A stretch of DNA of 64,000 nt from Kribbella sp. NBC_00382 (GTDB lineage Bacteria > Actinomycetota > Actinomycetes > Propionibacteriales > Kribbellaceae), in assembly GCF_036067295.1 (NCBI RefSeq), contig NZ_CP107954.1, positions 7,688,001 to 7,752,000 on the forward strand, written 5' to 3'. The notes under the pieces are model-generated. The model saw nothing but the letters and a program-made list of their open reading frames with translations, did not search any database and was not told where the DNA came from. Numbering within the stretch: position 1 is the stretch's first letter; every line of letters starts with the position of its first letter. The position numbers and the translations under genes were made by a program. Shown here one piece after another: positions 1 to 7,950 of this stretch.

Positions 1-504
1 GGCGCGACCGCTGAGATCGCCGAGGCGATCGGGGCCGAACTCCGTGCGCACGGTCATCAGGTCGACGTCTGCGAGGTGCGGCAGGTTCAGTCGATCGACA
101 GTTACGACGCCGTGGTGCTGGGGAGTGCGGTCTACCTGCGGCGCTGGCGGCGCGAGGCTGTCGGCTTCCTTCGCAAGTACGCCGAGGCGTTGCGCCAGCG
201 GCAGGTCTGGTTGTTCCACAGCGGTCCGGTCGGACCCAAGCGCGACGACCTTCAGCCGATGCCGCCCAACGTGAACCGGCTGGCCCACCGGATCGGCGCG
301 ACCCCTGCCATGACCTTCGCCGGCCGGCTCGTACCGGAGCATTCCAAAGGGCTCATCGCCCGCCGAATGGCCCGCACCGAACTGAGCGGCGACGCCAGGG
401 ACTGGAAACTCATCGCAGCCTGGGCAGAAGACCTCTCCGCGGCGATCTCCTCGCTCGAGGCCAACTCGCGCCACCGCCCGGGAGCTCAGGAGGCACCGCA
501 ATGA
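1..504 (+). CDS. Flavodoxin-domain protein (3' part)
   Basis: The reading frame is open from base 1, so the gene starts upstream; about 167 C-terminal residues are visible. The first residues (GATAEIAEAIGAEL) match the end of the phosphate-binding loop and first helix of flavodoxins of the HemG/protoporphyrinogen-oxidase-like type. A second flavodoxin element, VVLGSAVYLRRW, follows near residue 37. Such proteins bind FMN and transfer electrons in the cytoplasm; the partner is unknown. The C-terminus (about 25 residues) is Arg/Glu-rich and not conserved in any way I recognise. It is followed by a convergent anti-sigma gene 92 bases away. The family call is fairly safe; a specific function is not. 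Confidence 0.8.
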   Translation, partial: GATAEIAEAIGAELRAHGHQVDVCEVRQVQSIDSYDAVVLGSAVYLRRWRREAVGFLRKYAEALRQRQVWLFHSGPVGPKRDDLQPMPPNVNRLAHRIGATPAMTFAGRLVPEHSKGLIARRMARTELSGDARDWKLIAAWAEDLSAAISSLEANSRHRPGAQEAPQ

Positions 505-595
505 GCTGACCGATGCGGAGATCGACACCGCCTCCTGTCGCCGACCTCACCGGGCTCGGCGTCGACGCGTGGGCGGCTGGATTTCGCGGACTGCG

Positions 596-1348
596 TCAGG
601 CGGTTGCTGCATTCAGCGGAACGACTGGGTCGAGGCCGCCCGGCGGGAGGGTGGGGGTCGCGGAGCCACCGTCAGGCTCGATCGTGACGGCAAAGGCGAC
701 CTGGCCGGACAAGCCGCCCGTGACGACAGTTGGGCGGAGCGGGTCGTCGCCGATCAGCCCGACCGAGCGCGCGTTCTGCTCGGCGTCGACGAGCCACATC
801 TGATACGTCTTGTGTCCTGATAGGGGCAACAGATCGCGAACGAGGACGACCGCGGCGTCCTGCCGGCTGGACAGCACGACGGTGGCCTGCCCGCCGCCGG
901 TGACGGTGCCGTGAATGGTCCGGGCGTCCGGCTGGGTCAGGATCGTGGTGGCCCGGGCGCTGACAGCCGCCGTTGCTGTGTTCTCGCGGTACTGATCCAG
1001 TGCAGCGACTCCGACGCCCGCGATCGCCAGAAAGGCTGCTGCCAGGACAAGTGAACGCCGAGCGAACCTCGGAGGGCCCGCTTTCCGCGATGCGGTGGGC
1101 GCGAAACGGCCCAGGGGTGAAAGTTGCCGACTCTCCAGTATCGAGCTCATCACCTTCGACTTGAGGCTGGTCGGAGGCGGTGTGGCGACGTAGACGCTGA
1201 GTTTGGTGACGGACTCGCGGAGGTCGCTCACGTCGGTACTGCAGTCGGCGCAGGTGGCGAGGTGGTGTTCGAAGTCGGCTCGCTCGTCGTCTGATACCGC
1301 GTCCAGGACGTAGGGACCGGTCAAGGCATGGACGTCTGGTGTTGTCAC
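596..1348 (-). CDS. Orphan RskA-like anti-sigma factor
   Basis: A 250-residue protein with the layout of RskA-type anti-sigma-K factors. The N-terminal cytoplasmic anti-sigma domain has a zinc-binding-type HHLATCADC motif (residues 27-35). One membrane helix follows (about 96-114, LVLAAAFLAIAGVGVAAL), then an extracytoplasmic RskA C-terminal domain with the KTYQMWLVD motif. It starts at GTG 1348, with a GGGAAAG upstream. It is closely related to the RskA at 2370-3122 but has no sigma gene directly beside it; the fasciclin gene and a strong terminator (1438-1470) separate it from the sigK operon. It may hold the same SigK, or a sigma factor encoded elsewhere. The family is clear; the partner is inference. 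Confidence 0.85.
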   Translation of the reverse strand: MTTPDVHALTGPYVLDAVSDDERADFEHHLATCADCSTDVSDLRESVTKLSVYVATPPPTSLKSKVMSSILESRQLSPLGRFAPTASRKAGPPRFARRSLVLAAAFLAIAGVGVAALDQYRENTATAAVSARATTILTQPDARTIHGTVTGGGQATVVLSSRQDAAVVLVRDLLPLSGHKTYQMWLVDAEQNARSVGLIGDDPLRPTVVTGGLSGQVAFAVTIEPDGGSATPTLPPGGLDPVVPLNAATA

Positions 1349-1437
1349 GTGGTGTCGCTTTCCCTGGCTCAGACTGGTGAATGGATCAGGCCGTCTCGCG
1401 TCCTCGTCTGTGGTTCGGGGCGGGGCGTAGAGCGGAC

Positions 1438-1470
1438 GGTGGTGCCTCCCTGGAGTTGGGAGGCACCACC
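1438..1470 (-). terminator. Intrinsic terminator after fasciclin gene
   Basis: A perfect 13-bp stem (1438-1450 pairing with 1458-1470) with a 7-base loop. It lies between the stop of the fasciclin gene and the start of the orphan anti-sigma gene on the minus strand. There is no T-run, as is common in actinobacteria. It implies the anti-sigma gene at 596-1348 has its own promoter or depends on read-through. Confidence 0.75.
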
Positions 1471-1553
1471 GCTACTGCTGGGTCGGTGTCACCGTGATCT
1501 GGTGTCCTGGCCTGGTGACATCGCGACCCGGTGATGCCGGATCGACGGGATCG

Positions 1554-2225
1554 TCAGGCCGCCGGCGGCATCAGAACGGTGTCGATCAGGTACACGGTCG
1601 CGTTGGCGGTCTTCACGCCGCCGCAGATGACCTTGGCGTTGTTGACCATCAGGTTGTTGCCCGAACCGGTGACGGTCAGCGAGCCCTTCTCGACCGTGGC
1701 GTGCTTGCCGACGACCGCGGCCGGGTCGAGCTGACCCGCGACGACGTGGTAGGTCAGGATCTTAGTCAGCAGCGCGGAGTTGGTCTTCAGCGTGGTGATC
1801 GTCGCGGCCGGGATCTTCGCGAACGCGGAGTCAACCGGCGCGAACACGGTGAACTCGCCGCCGTTGAGCGTGGAGACCAGGTCGACCTTCGGGTTCAGCT
1901 TGCCCGACACCGACGCCACGAGCGTCTTGAGCAGCGGGTTGCCCGAGGCAGCCGTCGCGACCGGCGCGGCGGCCATACCGTCGACCGAACCGGCACCGGT
2001 CGGGTTCGCCTTCGCGTAGTCGGCGCAGCCGGGGCCGACCAGACCAGCGGCGTTGTCGACCGACGGCGTTGCGGACGGGGTGTCGACCGAGGTCGAGGTC
2101 GAGGTCGAGGTGCTGGTCGACGGGCTGCTGCTCGACTTGTTGTCATCGCTGCCGCAGGCAACAGTTGCGAAAAGCAACGAAACTGCAGAGGCCGCGAGGG
2201 CTACACGCTTGATGGTGTGGGACAT
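1554..2225 (-). CDS. Fasciclin-domain lipoprotein (MPT83-like)
   Basis: A 223-residue surface lipoprotein. The N-terminus has a signal peptide ending in FATVAC (lipid-modified Cys about residue 24), then a Ser/Thr-rich linker, then one fasciclin (FAS1) domain over the last about 140 residues, including GGEFTVFAPVDSAFAKIP and LTYHVVAGQLDP. I chose ATG 2225 because AAGGAG lies about 10 bases upstream; an in-frame ATG at 2300 lacks this. In Mycobacterium tuberculosis, SigK/RskA control the fasciclin proteins MPT70/MPT83, and here the gene sits directly downstream of sigK-rskA. SigK control is therefore a well-founded guess. FAS1 domains usually act in adhesion or surface interaction; the ligand is not known. 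Confidence 0.9.
   Translation of the reverse strand: MSHTIKRVALAASAVSLLFATVACGSDDNKSSSSPSTSTSTSTSTSVDTPSATPSVDNAAGLVGPGCADYAKANPTGAGSVDGMAAAPVATAASGNPLLKTLVASVSGKLNPKVDLVSTLNGGEFTVFAPVDSAFAKIPAATITTLKTNSALLTKILTYHVVAGQLDPAAVVGKHATVEKGSLTVTGSGNNLMVNNAKVICGGVKTANATVYLIDTVLMPPAA
2089..2112. repeat. Hexamer tandem repeat in lipoprotein linker
   Basis: Four head-to-tail copies of GAGGTC (the last ending GTG) encode the alternating Ser-Thr run in the fasciclin lipoprotein linker. Slippage here would change linker length in steps of two residues without breaking the frame. Confidence 0.8.
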
Positions 2226-2369
2226 GACGATCCTTCTCCTTGAGTGGGGTAACCGAGTCAGCCACTCGCAGCTGACATCATTGATTCGGCACCACCCCAA
2301 GGCTGGATGGGTCGGTCACAAAACTTTCTTCACACTGCTTCCACCGGACAAGACGATCGGTTGGCCTGC

Positions 2370-3122
2370 TCAGGTGGCTATGGGGATGATGACCGCGGCG
2401 GGCATCGTCGGCTGCCGCGAGCCACCTTTGGGTTCGACGGTGATGCCGAAGGCGACCTTGCCGGTCACGCCGCCGGCCAGGATTTTGGTCTGGCTGGAGG
2501 AGGACGCCTCGGCGAGTCCGATCGAGTGAGCAGCCTTCGACTTGTCGATGAGCCAGAGTTGGTACGTCTTCTCCGACGGCAAGGCGGGCAGACTACTGAG
2601 CACCACCACGGCTGCGTCCCCACGGCTGGAGGCGACCATGGTTGCCTCACCGCCACCGGCCAAAGAGCCGTGCAGCGTCTGCGCGTCGGGTTGGGCCAGG
2701 ACCGCCGCGATCTGCTCGGTGGCGCGCTGGGTCGACGAATTCTTCCGGTACTGATCGACAGCGATCCCGCCTGCACCTGCAACGATCACCAGGGCCGCCG
2801 CGAGCGCCAGCAGAGAACGTCGGCCAACGGTCCGACGAGCCACGACCGGCTGAGGAACAGCGCGATTCACGGGCTCCGCAGCCTCGGGCACCGCTGGCAA
2901 CTGCTCGACCTGCGCGATCGAGGCCATCAGCGCATCCTTCATACCCCGTGGAGGCGCCATGGCGACGTCAGTGCTCAGCTTGGCCGCGGTCTCACGGAAC
3001 TCCGCCACCTCCGCGGCACAAACCGTGCAGTGCGGCAGATGCTGCTCGAACAGGATCCGCTCGTCCTCGTCCAGCGCATCGAGCGCGTACGGGCCGGCCA
3101 GCGTGTGGATGTCTTCGTTCAT
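2370..3122 (-). CDS. rskA: Anti-sigma-K factor RskA
   Basis: A 250-residue membrane anti-sigma factor. It has the cytoplasmic domain with a zinc-type HLPHCTVC motif (residues 29-36), one membrane helix at about 97-115 (SLLALAAALVIVAGAGGIAV) and an outer RskA domain with KTYQLWLID and a glycine-rich C-terminal part. The start at ATG 3122 is 5 bases after the sigK stop, the usual spacing of a coupled sigma/anti-sigma pair; a longer in-frame extension inside sigK is not credible. RskA binds SigK at the membrane and is cut by regulated proteolysis, which frees SigK. The family assignment is strong; the inducing signal (redox in mycobacteria) is not shown here. Confidence 0.92.
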   Translation of the reverse strand: MNEDIHTLAGPYALDALDEDERILFEQHLPHCTVCAAEVAEFRETAAKLSTDVAMAPPRGMKDALMASIAQVEQLPAVPEAAEPVNRAVPQPVVARRTVGRRSLLALAAALVIVAGAGGIAVDQYRKNSSTQRATEQIAAVLAQPDAQTLHGSLAGGGEATMVASSRGDAAVVVLSSLPALPSEKTYQLWLIDKSKAAHSIGLAEASSSSQTKILAGGVTGKVAFGITVEPKGGSRQPTMPAAVIIPIAT

Positions 3123-3127
3123 GGTGA

Positions 3128-3724
3128 TCACTCCCCCGCGATGCCGAGGCAGTCGCGCAGCCGTACCAGACCGTCGCGCATCCTCGCCTTGACCGTCGGC
3201 ACCTTCGCCTCCAGCAACGTGGCGACCTCGGTGTAGGTATATCCCTGGTAGTAGGCCAGCGTGATCGACTCCCGCTGCAAATCGGTCAACGACCCCAGAC
3301 AACGCCGAACCTGCTCGGCCTCGAGGTTGTTCACGACCGCGTCCGTCACCTGGTCGAAGTCGATCTCGGCAGACCGCATCCCAACCACATGATCACGATC
3401 GCTGGCGGACTGCTCGGACCGAACCCGGTCGATCGCCCGCCGATGCGCCATGGTCAGCGCCCAAGCGCTCACCGAGCCACGGGAAGCGTCGTAGCGCGCC
3501 GCGGTACGCCAGATCTCGACCATGACCTCCTGCGTCACTTCCTCCGACTGTGCCGGGTTCCGCAGCACCCGGCGTACGAGTCCGAAGATCCGCGGCGACA
3601 ACAGGTCGAACAACGCGCTGTACGCCTGAGTGTCCCCGCCGGCGACACGAGCCATCAGGGCGCCGTCCAGCGACGGCGGAAGCTCGCCGTCCCCCGGCCA
3701 GGGCAGACCGATGGGTTGGTTCAC
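3128..3724 (-). CDS. sigK: ECF RNA polymerase sigma factor SigK
   Basis: A 198-residue ECF sigma factor. Region 2 spans about residues 35-100 (EEVTQEVMVEIWRTAARYD, then the -10 recognition stretch). Region 4 spans about 140-190, with LTDLQRESITLAYYQGYTYTE forming the first part of the -35-binding helix-turn-helix. It is followed at once by rskA, and the fasciclin gene comes next, the same arrangement of regulator and target type known for mycobacterial SigK. The tatA-tatC pair lies just upstream on the same strand (106 bases to the tatC stop), so the block could be one transcript. I found no clear SigK promoter consensus by eye. Confidence 0.92.
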   Translation of the reverse strand: MNQPIGLPWPGDGELPPSLDGALMARVAGGDTQAYSALFDLLSPRIFGLVRRVLRNPAQSEEVTQEVMVEIWRTAARYDASRGSVSAWALTMAHRRAIDRVRSEQSASDRDHVVGMRSAEIDFDQVTDAVVNNLEAEQVRRCLGSLTDLQRESITLAYYQGYTYTEVATLLEAKVPTVKARMRDGLVRLRDCLGIAGE

Positions 3725-3830
3725 GATTCAGCCTTCCTGCTCGTCGATCGACGGTAGGCGGTGGCTGATTCCTATCACGTGGAACAAGTTCAGGTTGCTT
3801 CGTGGTCGTACCGCGTATCGTCCAACACGG

Positions 3831-4628
3831 TCAGACCTCCAAGGCTGCGCGGCTGCGGCGTTTGTCGTTGATCCGGCAGATCACCTCGGCGATGAAGAAC
3901 AGCAGACACATCGGGATCGCCAGCAGGCACATCGTGAACGGGTCACCCGACGGCGTCGCGACGGCGGCGAAGACGAAGATCACCAGGATGATGTAGGGGC
4001 GAAACCTGCTCAGCGCCGAGGCGGGCACCAGGCCGAGCATGTTCAGCAGGACGACGACCAGCGGGATCAGGAACGCGATCCCGAAGACCAGCATCGTCCG
4101 GATCACGAAGTCCAGATAATGCGGGATCTCGATCAGGTTCTGGACCGCGTCCGGGGTGAAGCTGATCAGGATCGCGATGCCCTTCGGCAGCGTCCAGTAG
4201 GCCACCGCCATACCGCCGGCGAACAACGGTGTGGCGATCGAGGCGAACAGCATCGCCCACTTCTTCTCGCTGCGGTGCAGCCCGGGCGCGATGAACGCCC
4301 ACAACTGATAGAGCCAGATCGGTCCGGCCAGAACGACACCGATCAGCGCCGAAACCTTGATCCGGAGAGTCAGTGCGTCCCCAACGCCCGGCAGCGTCAG
4401 AATCGGAGTCGTGTCACCCCTCTTGGGGCCCAGCTGCCGAACGCTCTCCTGGAACGGCGCGGTCAACAGCTTGAACGCCTCGTCGTAGACGAACCAGGCT
4501 GCAACGGTACAGACCACGATCGCGAGCACGCCGATGAGCAGCCGGTTGCGCAGCTCCGTGATGTGCCCGCGCAGGCTCATCCGACCGTCACCGGTCTCCT
4601 CCACGGAGTCGAGCTGGTCGAGAGCCAC
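3831..4628 (-). CDS. tatC: Twin-arginine translocase subunit TatC
   Basis: A 265-residue TatC with the expected six membrane helices. It carries the conserved N-terminal MSLRGHITELRNRLL signature (binding site for the twin-arginine signal) and FRPYIILVIFVFAAVATPS near the C-terminus. TatC recognises folded exported proteins and recruits TatA in the inner membrane. It is encoded 5 bases after tatA. Likely clients lie in this window: three ferritin-like proteins and a nitroreductase carry Tat-type N-termini. A decayed second copy with internal deletions lies at 44405-44880. Confidence 0.95.
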   Translation of the reverse strand: MALDQLDSVEETGDGRMSLRGHITELRNRLLIGVLAIVVCTVAAWFVYDEAFKLLTAPFQESVRQLGPKRGDTTPILTLPGVGDALTLRIKVSALIGVVLAGPIWLYQLWAFIAPGLHRSEKKWAMLFASIATPLFAGGMAVAYWTLPKGIAILISFTPDAVQNLIEIPHYLDFVIRTMLVFGIAFLIPLVVVLLNMLGLVPASALSRFRPYIILVIFVFAAVATPSGDPFTMCLLAIPMCLLFFIAEVICRINDKRRSRAALEV

Positions 4629-4633
4629 CGCTC

Positions 4634-4861
4634 TTAGTTCCGGTGTTCTGGAATATCAGCGGGGAGTTCGGCGTCCGGCGTCTTCTTGTGCGACGTGACC
4701 TCTTCTTCCCAGATCTTCTTCGACTTGCCGAGCTGCTTCACCAGCGCCGGCAGCTTGGCCGACCCGAACAGCAGCACCACGATCGCGAGAATGACGAGCC
4801 ACTCCGCGCCCTGAGGCATTCCGAGAAGTGTCAGCATGACGTCTCCGTTTCCTTGGCTCAT
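4634..4861 (-). CDS. tatA: Sec-independent translocase protein TatA
   Basis: A 75-residue protein with a single N-terminal membrane helix (EWLVILAIVVLLFGSAKLP), the FG-SAKLP hinge typical of TatA/TatE, an amphipathic helix (ALVKQLGKSKKIWEEE) and a short charged tail. It multimerises into the pore of the Tat system. It is directly upstream of tatC (5-base gap) and divergent from the sortase gene; the 138 bases between 4862 and 4999 must hold both promoters. Confidence 0.93.
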   Translation of the reverse strand: MSQGNGDVMLTLLGMPQGAEWLVILAIVVLLFGSAKLPALVKQLGKSKKIWEEEVTSHKKTPDAELPADIPEHRN

Positions 4862-4999
4862 AACAGGAGGTTCGTCGCCGGGCCTCGCACCGGATCGGTG
4901 GCCGCCGCCCGAAGTTTTATTGCCGCGTCACCTATCCGTGGATCGCCCGCCTCCGAAGTCCTGCCGATGATCCACCTCGTGAGGGAGATGGTCGGCGGT

Positions 5000-5698
5000 A
5001 TGAGAGCTTGGAAACCGGTCTATCGATGGCTGGCGGCAAGTACTGGCTTCGTGGCGCTGATCGCTGTCGGAGTCGTTGTCTTCGGCCCCGACAGCAAGCA
5101 AGTCGCCGCTGGTGATTCCCCGGGTGTCGCGAGTACTCCATCGGCCAAGGCCACGGCTGCTGAGCCCGATGCGTTGGTGAATCGGATGCTGGACCAGATT
5201 CGCGAGGGCAAGCCGGTCGAGTCGCAGTTCGCTCCGGGTGAAGGCAATCCGGCCGCCGGTGTGCCGATCGAGGCGATCAAAGCCAAGCCCGGCGAGCAAT
5301 TGCGCCTTGGGCGGTTGGCGATTCCGAAGCTGGCTGTGGATCAGCCACTGAACAACGGGGTCGACGAGGCCGCGCTTGTCCATGGTGTCGGGCACTGGCC
5401 CGGTACGCCGTTGCCGGGCGGGCCTGGCAACAGCGTGATCAGCGGCCATCGCAGTACGAACGAGAAGCCCTTCCTGTACCTCGACCGGCTCCGGCCCGGT
5501 GACCCGATCACCGTGACGGTCGGGGCGAAAAGTACGACGTACAAGGTCTTCAAGACCACGATCGTGCCGCAGGCCGAGTACGTGAAGTTCGTGCTGCGGC
5601 AGCCGGCCGATCGAGGCGACCGGGTGATCACCCTGTTCGCCTGCAATCCCATCACCGCTCATTTCCAGCGCATCGTCGTCCAGGCGCGCGCTGCCTGA
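5000..5698 (+). CDS. Class E/F-type sortase
   Basis: A membrane-anchored sortase of about 232 residues. An N-terminal signal anchor (WLAASTGFVALIAVGVVVF) is followed by a low-complexity linker and the sortase domain from about residue 85. The catalytic triad is visible: His in NSVISGHRST, Cys in LFACNP and Arg in HFQRIVV. I chose ATG 5000, with GAGGGAG at 4981-4987; in-frame ATGs at 4967 and 4988 are alternatives. Sortases of this type attach proteins to peptidoglycan or act as housekeeping enzymes in high-GC Gram-positives. No LPXTG-type substrate was seen in the window. Divergent from tatA; 20 bases upstream of a ferritin-like gene, so possibly co-transcribed with it. Confidence 0.87.
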   Translation: MRAWKPVYRWLAASTGFVALIAVGVVVFGPDSKQVAAGDSPGVASTPSAKATAAEPDALVNRMLDQIREGKPVESQFAPGEGNPAAGVPIEAIKAKPGEQLRLGRLAIPKLAVDQPLNNGVDEAALVHGVGHWPGTPLPGGPGNSVISGHRSTNEKPFLYLDRLRPGDPITVTVGAKSTTYKVFKTTIVPQAEYVKFVLRQPADRGDRVITLFACNPITAHFQRIVVQARAA

Positions 5699-5718
5699 GT
5701 GTCAACTCAAGGAGAGTC

Positions 5719-6381
5719 ATGGGTATCAAAGCTATCTTCGGGGGCCGTCCGGTCCTCGAGTTCGCCGACGAGCACAGCCGCCGCAGCTTCCTGCGCAACG
5801 CCGCACTGATCGGCGTCGGAGTCACCTACGTCGCAACTCGGGCGGGTGACCCGGTCGCGTTCGGTACCGCGGATCGCGGGTTCGCCGCGAACGATGCGAA
5901 CGCGAGCGATCTGGACATCCTCAACTACGCGCTGACACTGGAGTACCTGGAGTCCGCGTTCTACACCGCAGGGCTGAAGGCGAAGGTGCTGAAGGGCCGC
6001 GAGCTGGAGCTGGTCGATCCGATCCAGCAGCACGAGGCCGACCACGTCGCCGTGGTCCGCTCCACGATCGTGCAGCTCGGTGGCAAGCCGGTCGCGCAGC
6101 CGAAGGTGAAGTTCCCGGCCGGTACTTTCGCCAACCGCGCGTCGTTCCTGAAGACCGCGGGTGTCTTCGAGGAACTCGGCGTGAAGGCGTACCACGGGCA
6201 GGTACCGCTGGTGAAGAACCCCGAACTGCTCGGGGCCGCGGCATCCATCGCGGGCGTCGAGTCACGGCACGCCGCGATCATCGCCCAGCTCACCGGTGGC
6301 AACCCGTTCCCGGCGCCGATCGAGGCCCACCTGGCGATGGGGCCGGTCCTGCAGGCCGCCATGCCGTTCATCGCGAAGTAG
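5719..6381 (+). CDS. Tat-exported ferritin-like domain protein 1
   Basis: A 220-residue member of the ferritin-like family (Ferritin_2 type). The N-terminus carries a Tat-like signal, HSRRSFLRNAALIGVGVTYV. Helix motifs LDILNYALTLEYLESAFY and the second Glu/His set HEADHVAVV and GVESRHAAII supply the acidic and His ligands for a metal centre. It has AAGGAGAG before ATG 5719. The neighbours are a sortase upstream and a paralogue 13 bases downstream, so this is an operon. Members of this family are exported in desiccation- and stress-tolerant actinobacteria; actual iron storage has not been shown for most, so function is inferred only. Confidence 0.88.
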   Translation: MGIKAIFGGRPVLEFADEHSRRSFLRNAALIGVGVTYVATRAGDPVAFGTADRGFAANDANASDLDILNYALTLEYLESAFYTAGLKAKVLKGRELELVDPIQQHEADHVAVVRSTIVQLGGKPVAQPKVKFPAGTFANRASFLKTAGVFEELGVKAYHGQVPLVKNPELLGAAASIAGVESRHAAIIAQLTGGNPFPAPIEAHLAMGPVLQAAMPFIAK

Positions 6382-6394
6382 AGGAGCAGCACTG

Positions 6395-7024
6395 ATGACT
6401 GACACGACTCGTGACCTGATCCATGGCAACGCCTCCGCAGTACCGTCGTCGGTTGCGCTGGGTGCCCTGAACAACGGCTTCCACCTGGCCAGTGCGAAGG
6501 ACTTCGGCAGCGACATCGACGTACTCAACTACGCCCTCACGCTGGAGTACCTCGAGGCCGAGTTCTACCGCCAGGGCAACAAGGCGAATCTCGTCTCCGG
6601 CAAAGAGAAGCAGTACCTAATGCAGATCGGCGCCGACGAGGCCTCCCACGTGGCGACCCTGACCGCGACGATCCAGAAACTCGGCGGTTCACCGGTCGGT
6701 GCGCCCGCCGTCGACTTCGGCGGCGCCTTCGAGACCCGCAAGTCCTACCTGACCACCGCCCACATCTTCGAGAACAAGGGCGTCGGCGCCTACCTCGGCG
6801 CAGCCGGTTTCGTGAAGGACAAGATGATCCTCCAAGCCGCGGCCGGCATCTTCGGCGTCGAAGCCCGCCACGCCGCCGTCGTCGGCAACCTGCTCGGCCT
6901 CAAAGCCGAAGGCGGCGTCTACCAAGGCCCCTTCGAAAAGGGCATCGCCAAAGCCGACGTCCTCAAGGCCGTAGCCCCGTTCCTCGTCGACCCCAACAAG
7001 GTCGTCGCCGCAATCACCTACTGA
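6395..7024 (+). CDS. Ferritin-like domain protein 2
   Basis: A 209-residue paralogue of the previous gene, sharing IDVLNYALTLEYLEAEFY, ADEASHVATL and GVEARHAAVV, which place the metal-ligand Glu/His residues at the same spacing. Unlike its neighbour it has no twin-arginine signal or obvious membrane segment, so it should stay cytoplasmic or depend on its partner for export. Start ATG 6395 follows GAGGAGCAG. The pair may form a hetero-oligomer, one subunit carrying the signal for both (hitch-hiker export is known for Tat substrates); that is inference. A perfect hairpin terminator follows 12 bases after the stop. Confidence 0.88.
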   Translation: MTDTTRDLIHGNASAVPSSVALGALNNGFHLASAKDFGSDIDVLNYALTLEYLEAEFYRQGNKANLVSGKEKQYLMQIGADEASHVATLTATIQKLGGSPVGAPAVDFGGAFETRKSYLTTAHIFENKGVGAYLGAAGFVKDKMILQAAAGIFGVEARHAAVVGNLLGLKAEGGVYQGPFEKGIAKADVLKAVAPFLVDPNKVVAAITY

Positions 7025-7035
7025 CCCACCCAAGT

Positions 7036-7070
7036 GTGGGCCGGCCTTCCAAGGGGGAAGGCCGGCCCAC
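7036..7070 (+). terminator. Strong intrinsic terminator
   Basis: A perfect 15-bp GC-rich stem (7036-7050 with 7056-7070) and a 5-base loop. It lies between convergent genes and can stop transcripts from both the ferritin-like operon and the isocitrate lyase-family gene. Confidence 0.9.
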
Positions 7071-7100
7071 TCTCTTGTCCTCGAGGTTTACCACCCACAG

Positions 7101-7862
7101 TCAGCGCCAGGGCTTGACCAGCTCAGCGATCTTCTTGGTCAGCGCAACCTGCAGCAGCGGGCCGAAGGTGATCCGCTGGACCCCGGCCTCCTTCAGGTCC
7201 TCGAACGACCCCGACGGCGCCCCATCGACCGGGTGAGCTGTCACATTGAGCGGACCGGACAGCTCCGCCAACAGAACATCGAGGCTCTTGGCATCCGGGA
7301 TCTTCACGGGATAAACGCAGCGCGCGCCCGCGGCCTCGCACGCCTGTGATCGGCGTACCGCTTCGGCCAGCGGGTCGTCGAACCTGGCTACCTTGCCCAA
7401 GAACGCGTCGGTGCGTGCGTTGATGACCAACTCGACACCGGCCTGGTCGGCCGCTGCCCGTAGAGCGCCGATGTAGTCGGCGTGCTCCTGTACGTCCCGC
7501 AACCGGCCCTCACTGTGGACCGTGTCCTCGACATTGATGCCGACGGCACCGGCCTCCAGCACCCGCTCGACCAGCTCGGCCGCCGGGGTGTCGTACCCCG
7601 ACTCCACATCAGCGGTCACCGGTACGTCGACCGCGGCCGTGATGCGGCTGACCCCGTCGAGCGCGTCCGCCAGCGTCATACCCTCGTTGTCCTCCTGACC
7701 GCGGGAGTTGGCGAGTGGGTGACTGCCGATGCTCAGCGCCGGGAAACCGGCCTCGACGACTGCACGAGCCGACCAGGCATCCCAGACGGTCGGCAGTACC
7801 AGCGTTTCGCCGGTGTGATGGAGCCGGAGCAGCTCGCTGGCCTTTGCGGCGAGGTCGGTCAT
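7101..7862 (-). CDS. Isocitrate lyase/PEP mutase family protein (copy 1)
   Basis: A 253-residue TIM-barrel protein of the isocitrate lyase/phosphoenolpyruvate mutase superfamily. Signature stretches are LVLPTVWDAWSARAVVEAGF, PVTADVESGYD (metal-binding Asp) and GINVEDTVHS. The family includes methylisocitrate lyases, oxaloacetate decarboxylases and C-P bond lyases; the usual KKCGH motif of true isocitrate lyase is absent, so the substrate is open. ATG 7862 has GGGGAGTGG upstream, so an in-frame start at 7937 is rejected. It is nearly identical over most of its length to the gene at 55415-56176. Confidence 0.85.
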   Translation of the reverse strand: MTDLAAKASELLRLHHTGETLVLPTVWDAWSARAVVEAGFPALSIGSHPLANSRGQEDNEGMTLADALDGVSRITAAVDVPVTADVESGYDTPAAELVERVLEAGAVGINVEDTVHSEGRLRDVQEHADYIGALRAAADQAGVELVINARTDAFLGKVARFDDPLAEAVRRSQACEAAGARCVYPVKIPDAKSLDVLLAELSGPLNVTAHPVDGAPSGSFEDLKEAGVQRITFGPLLQVALTKKIAELVKPWR

Positions 7863-7950
7863 TTTCCACTCCCCAAGATGTCGACTGTTGATGTCCGTGG
7901 CTGAATCCAGGTCAACGGTACCGATCGACGCCACCATCGGCCGCGGTCCG

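Noticed and set aside
2053..2529. Plus-strand open frame with a Val-Glu repeat
   Set aside because: It is the antisense of the fasciclin gene; the repeat is the hexamer that encodes the Ser-Thr linker on the other strand.
4643..4999. Longer sortase start extending the protein over the tatA gene
   Set aside because: The extra residues are Arg-rich antisense of tatA and would bury the signal anchor inside the protein.
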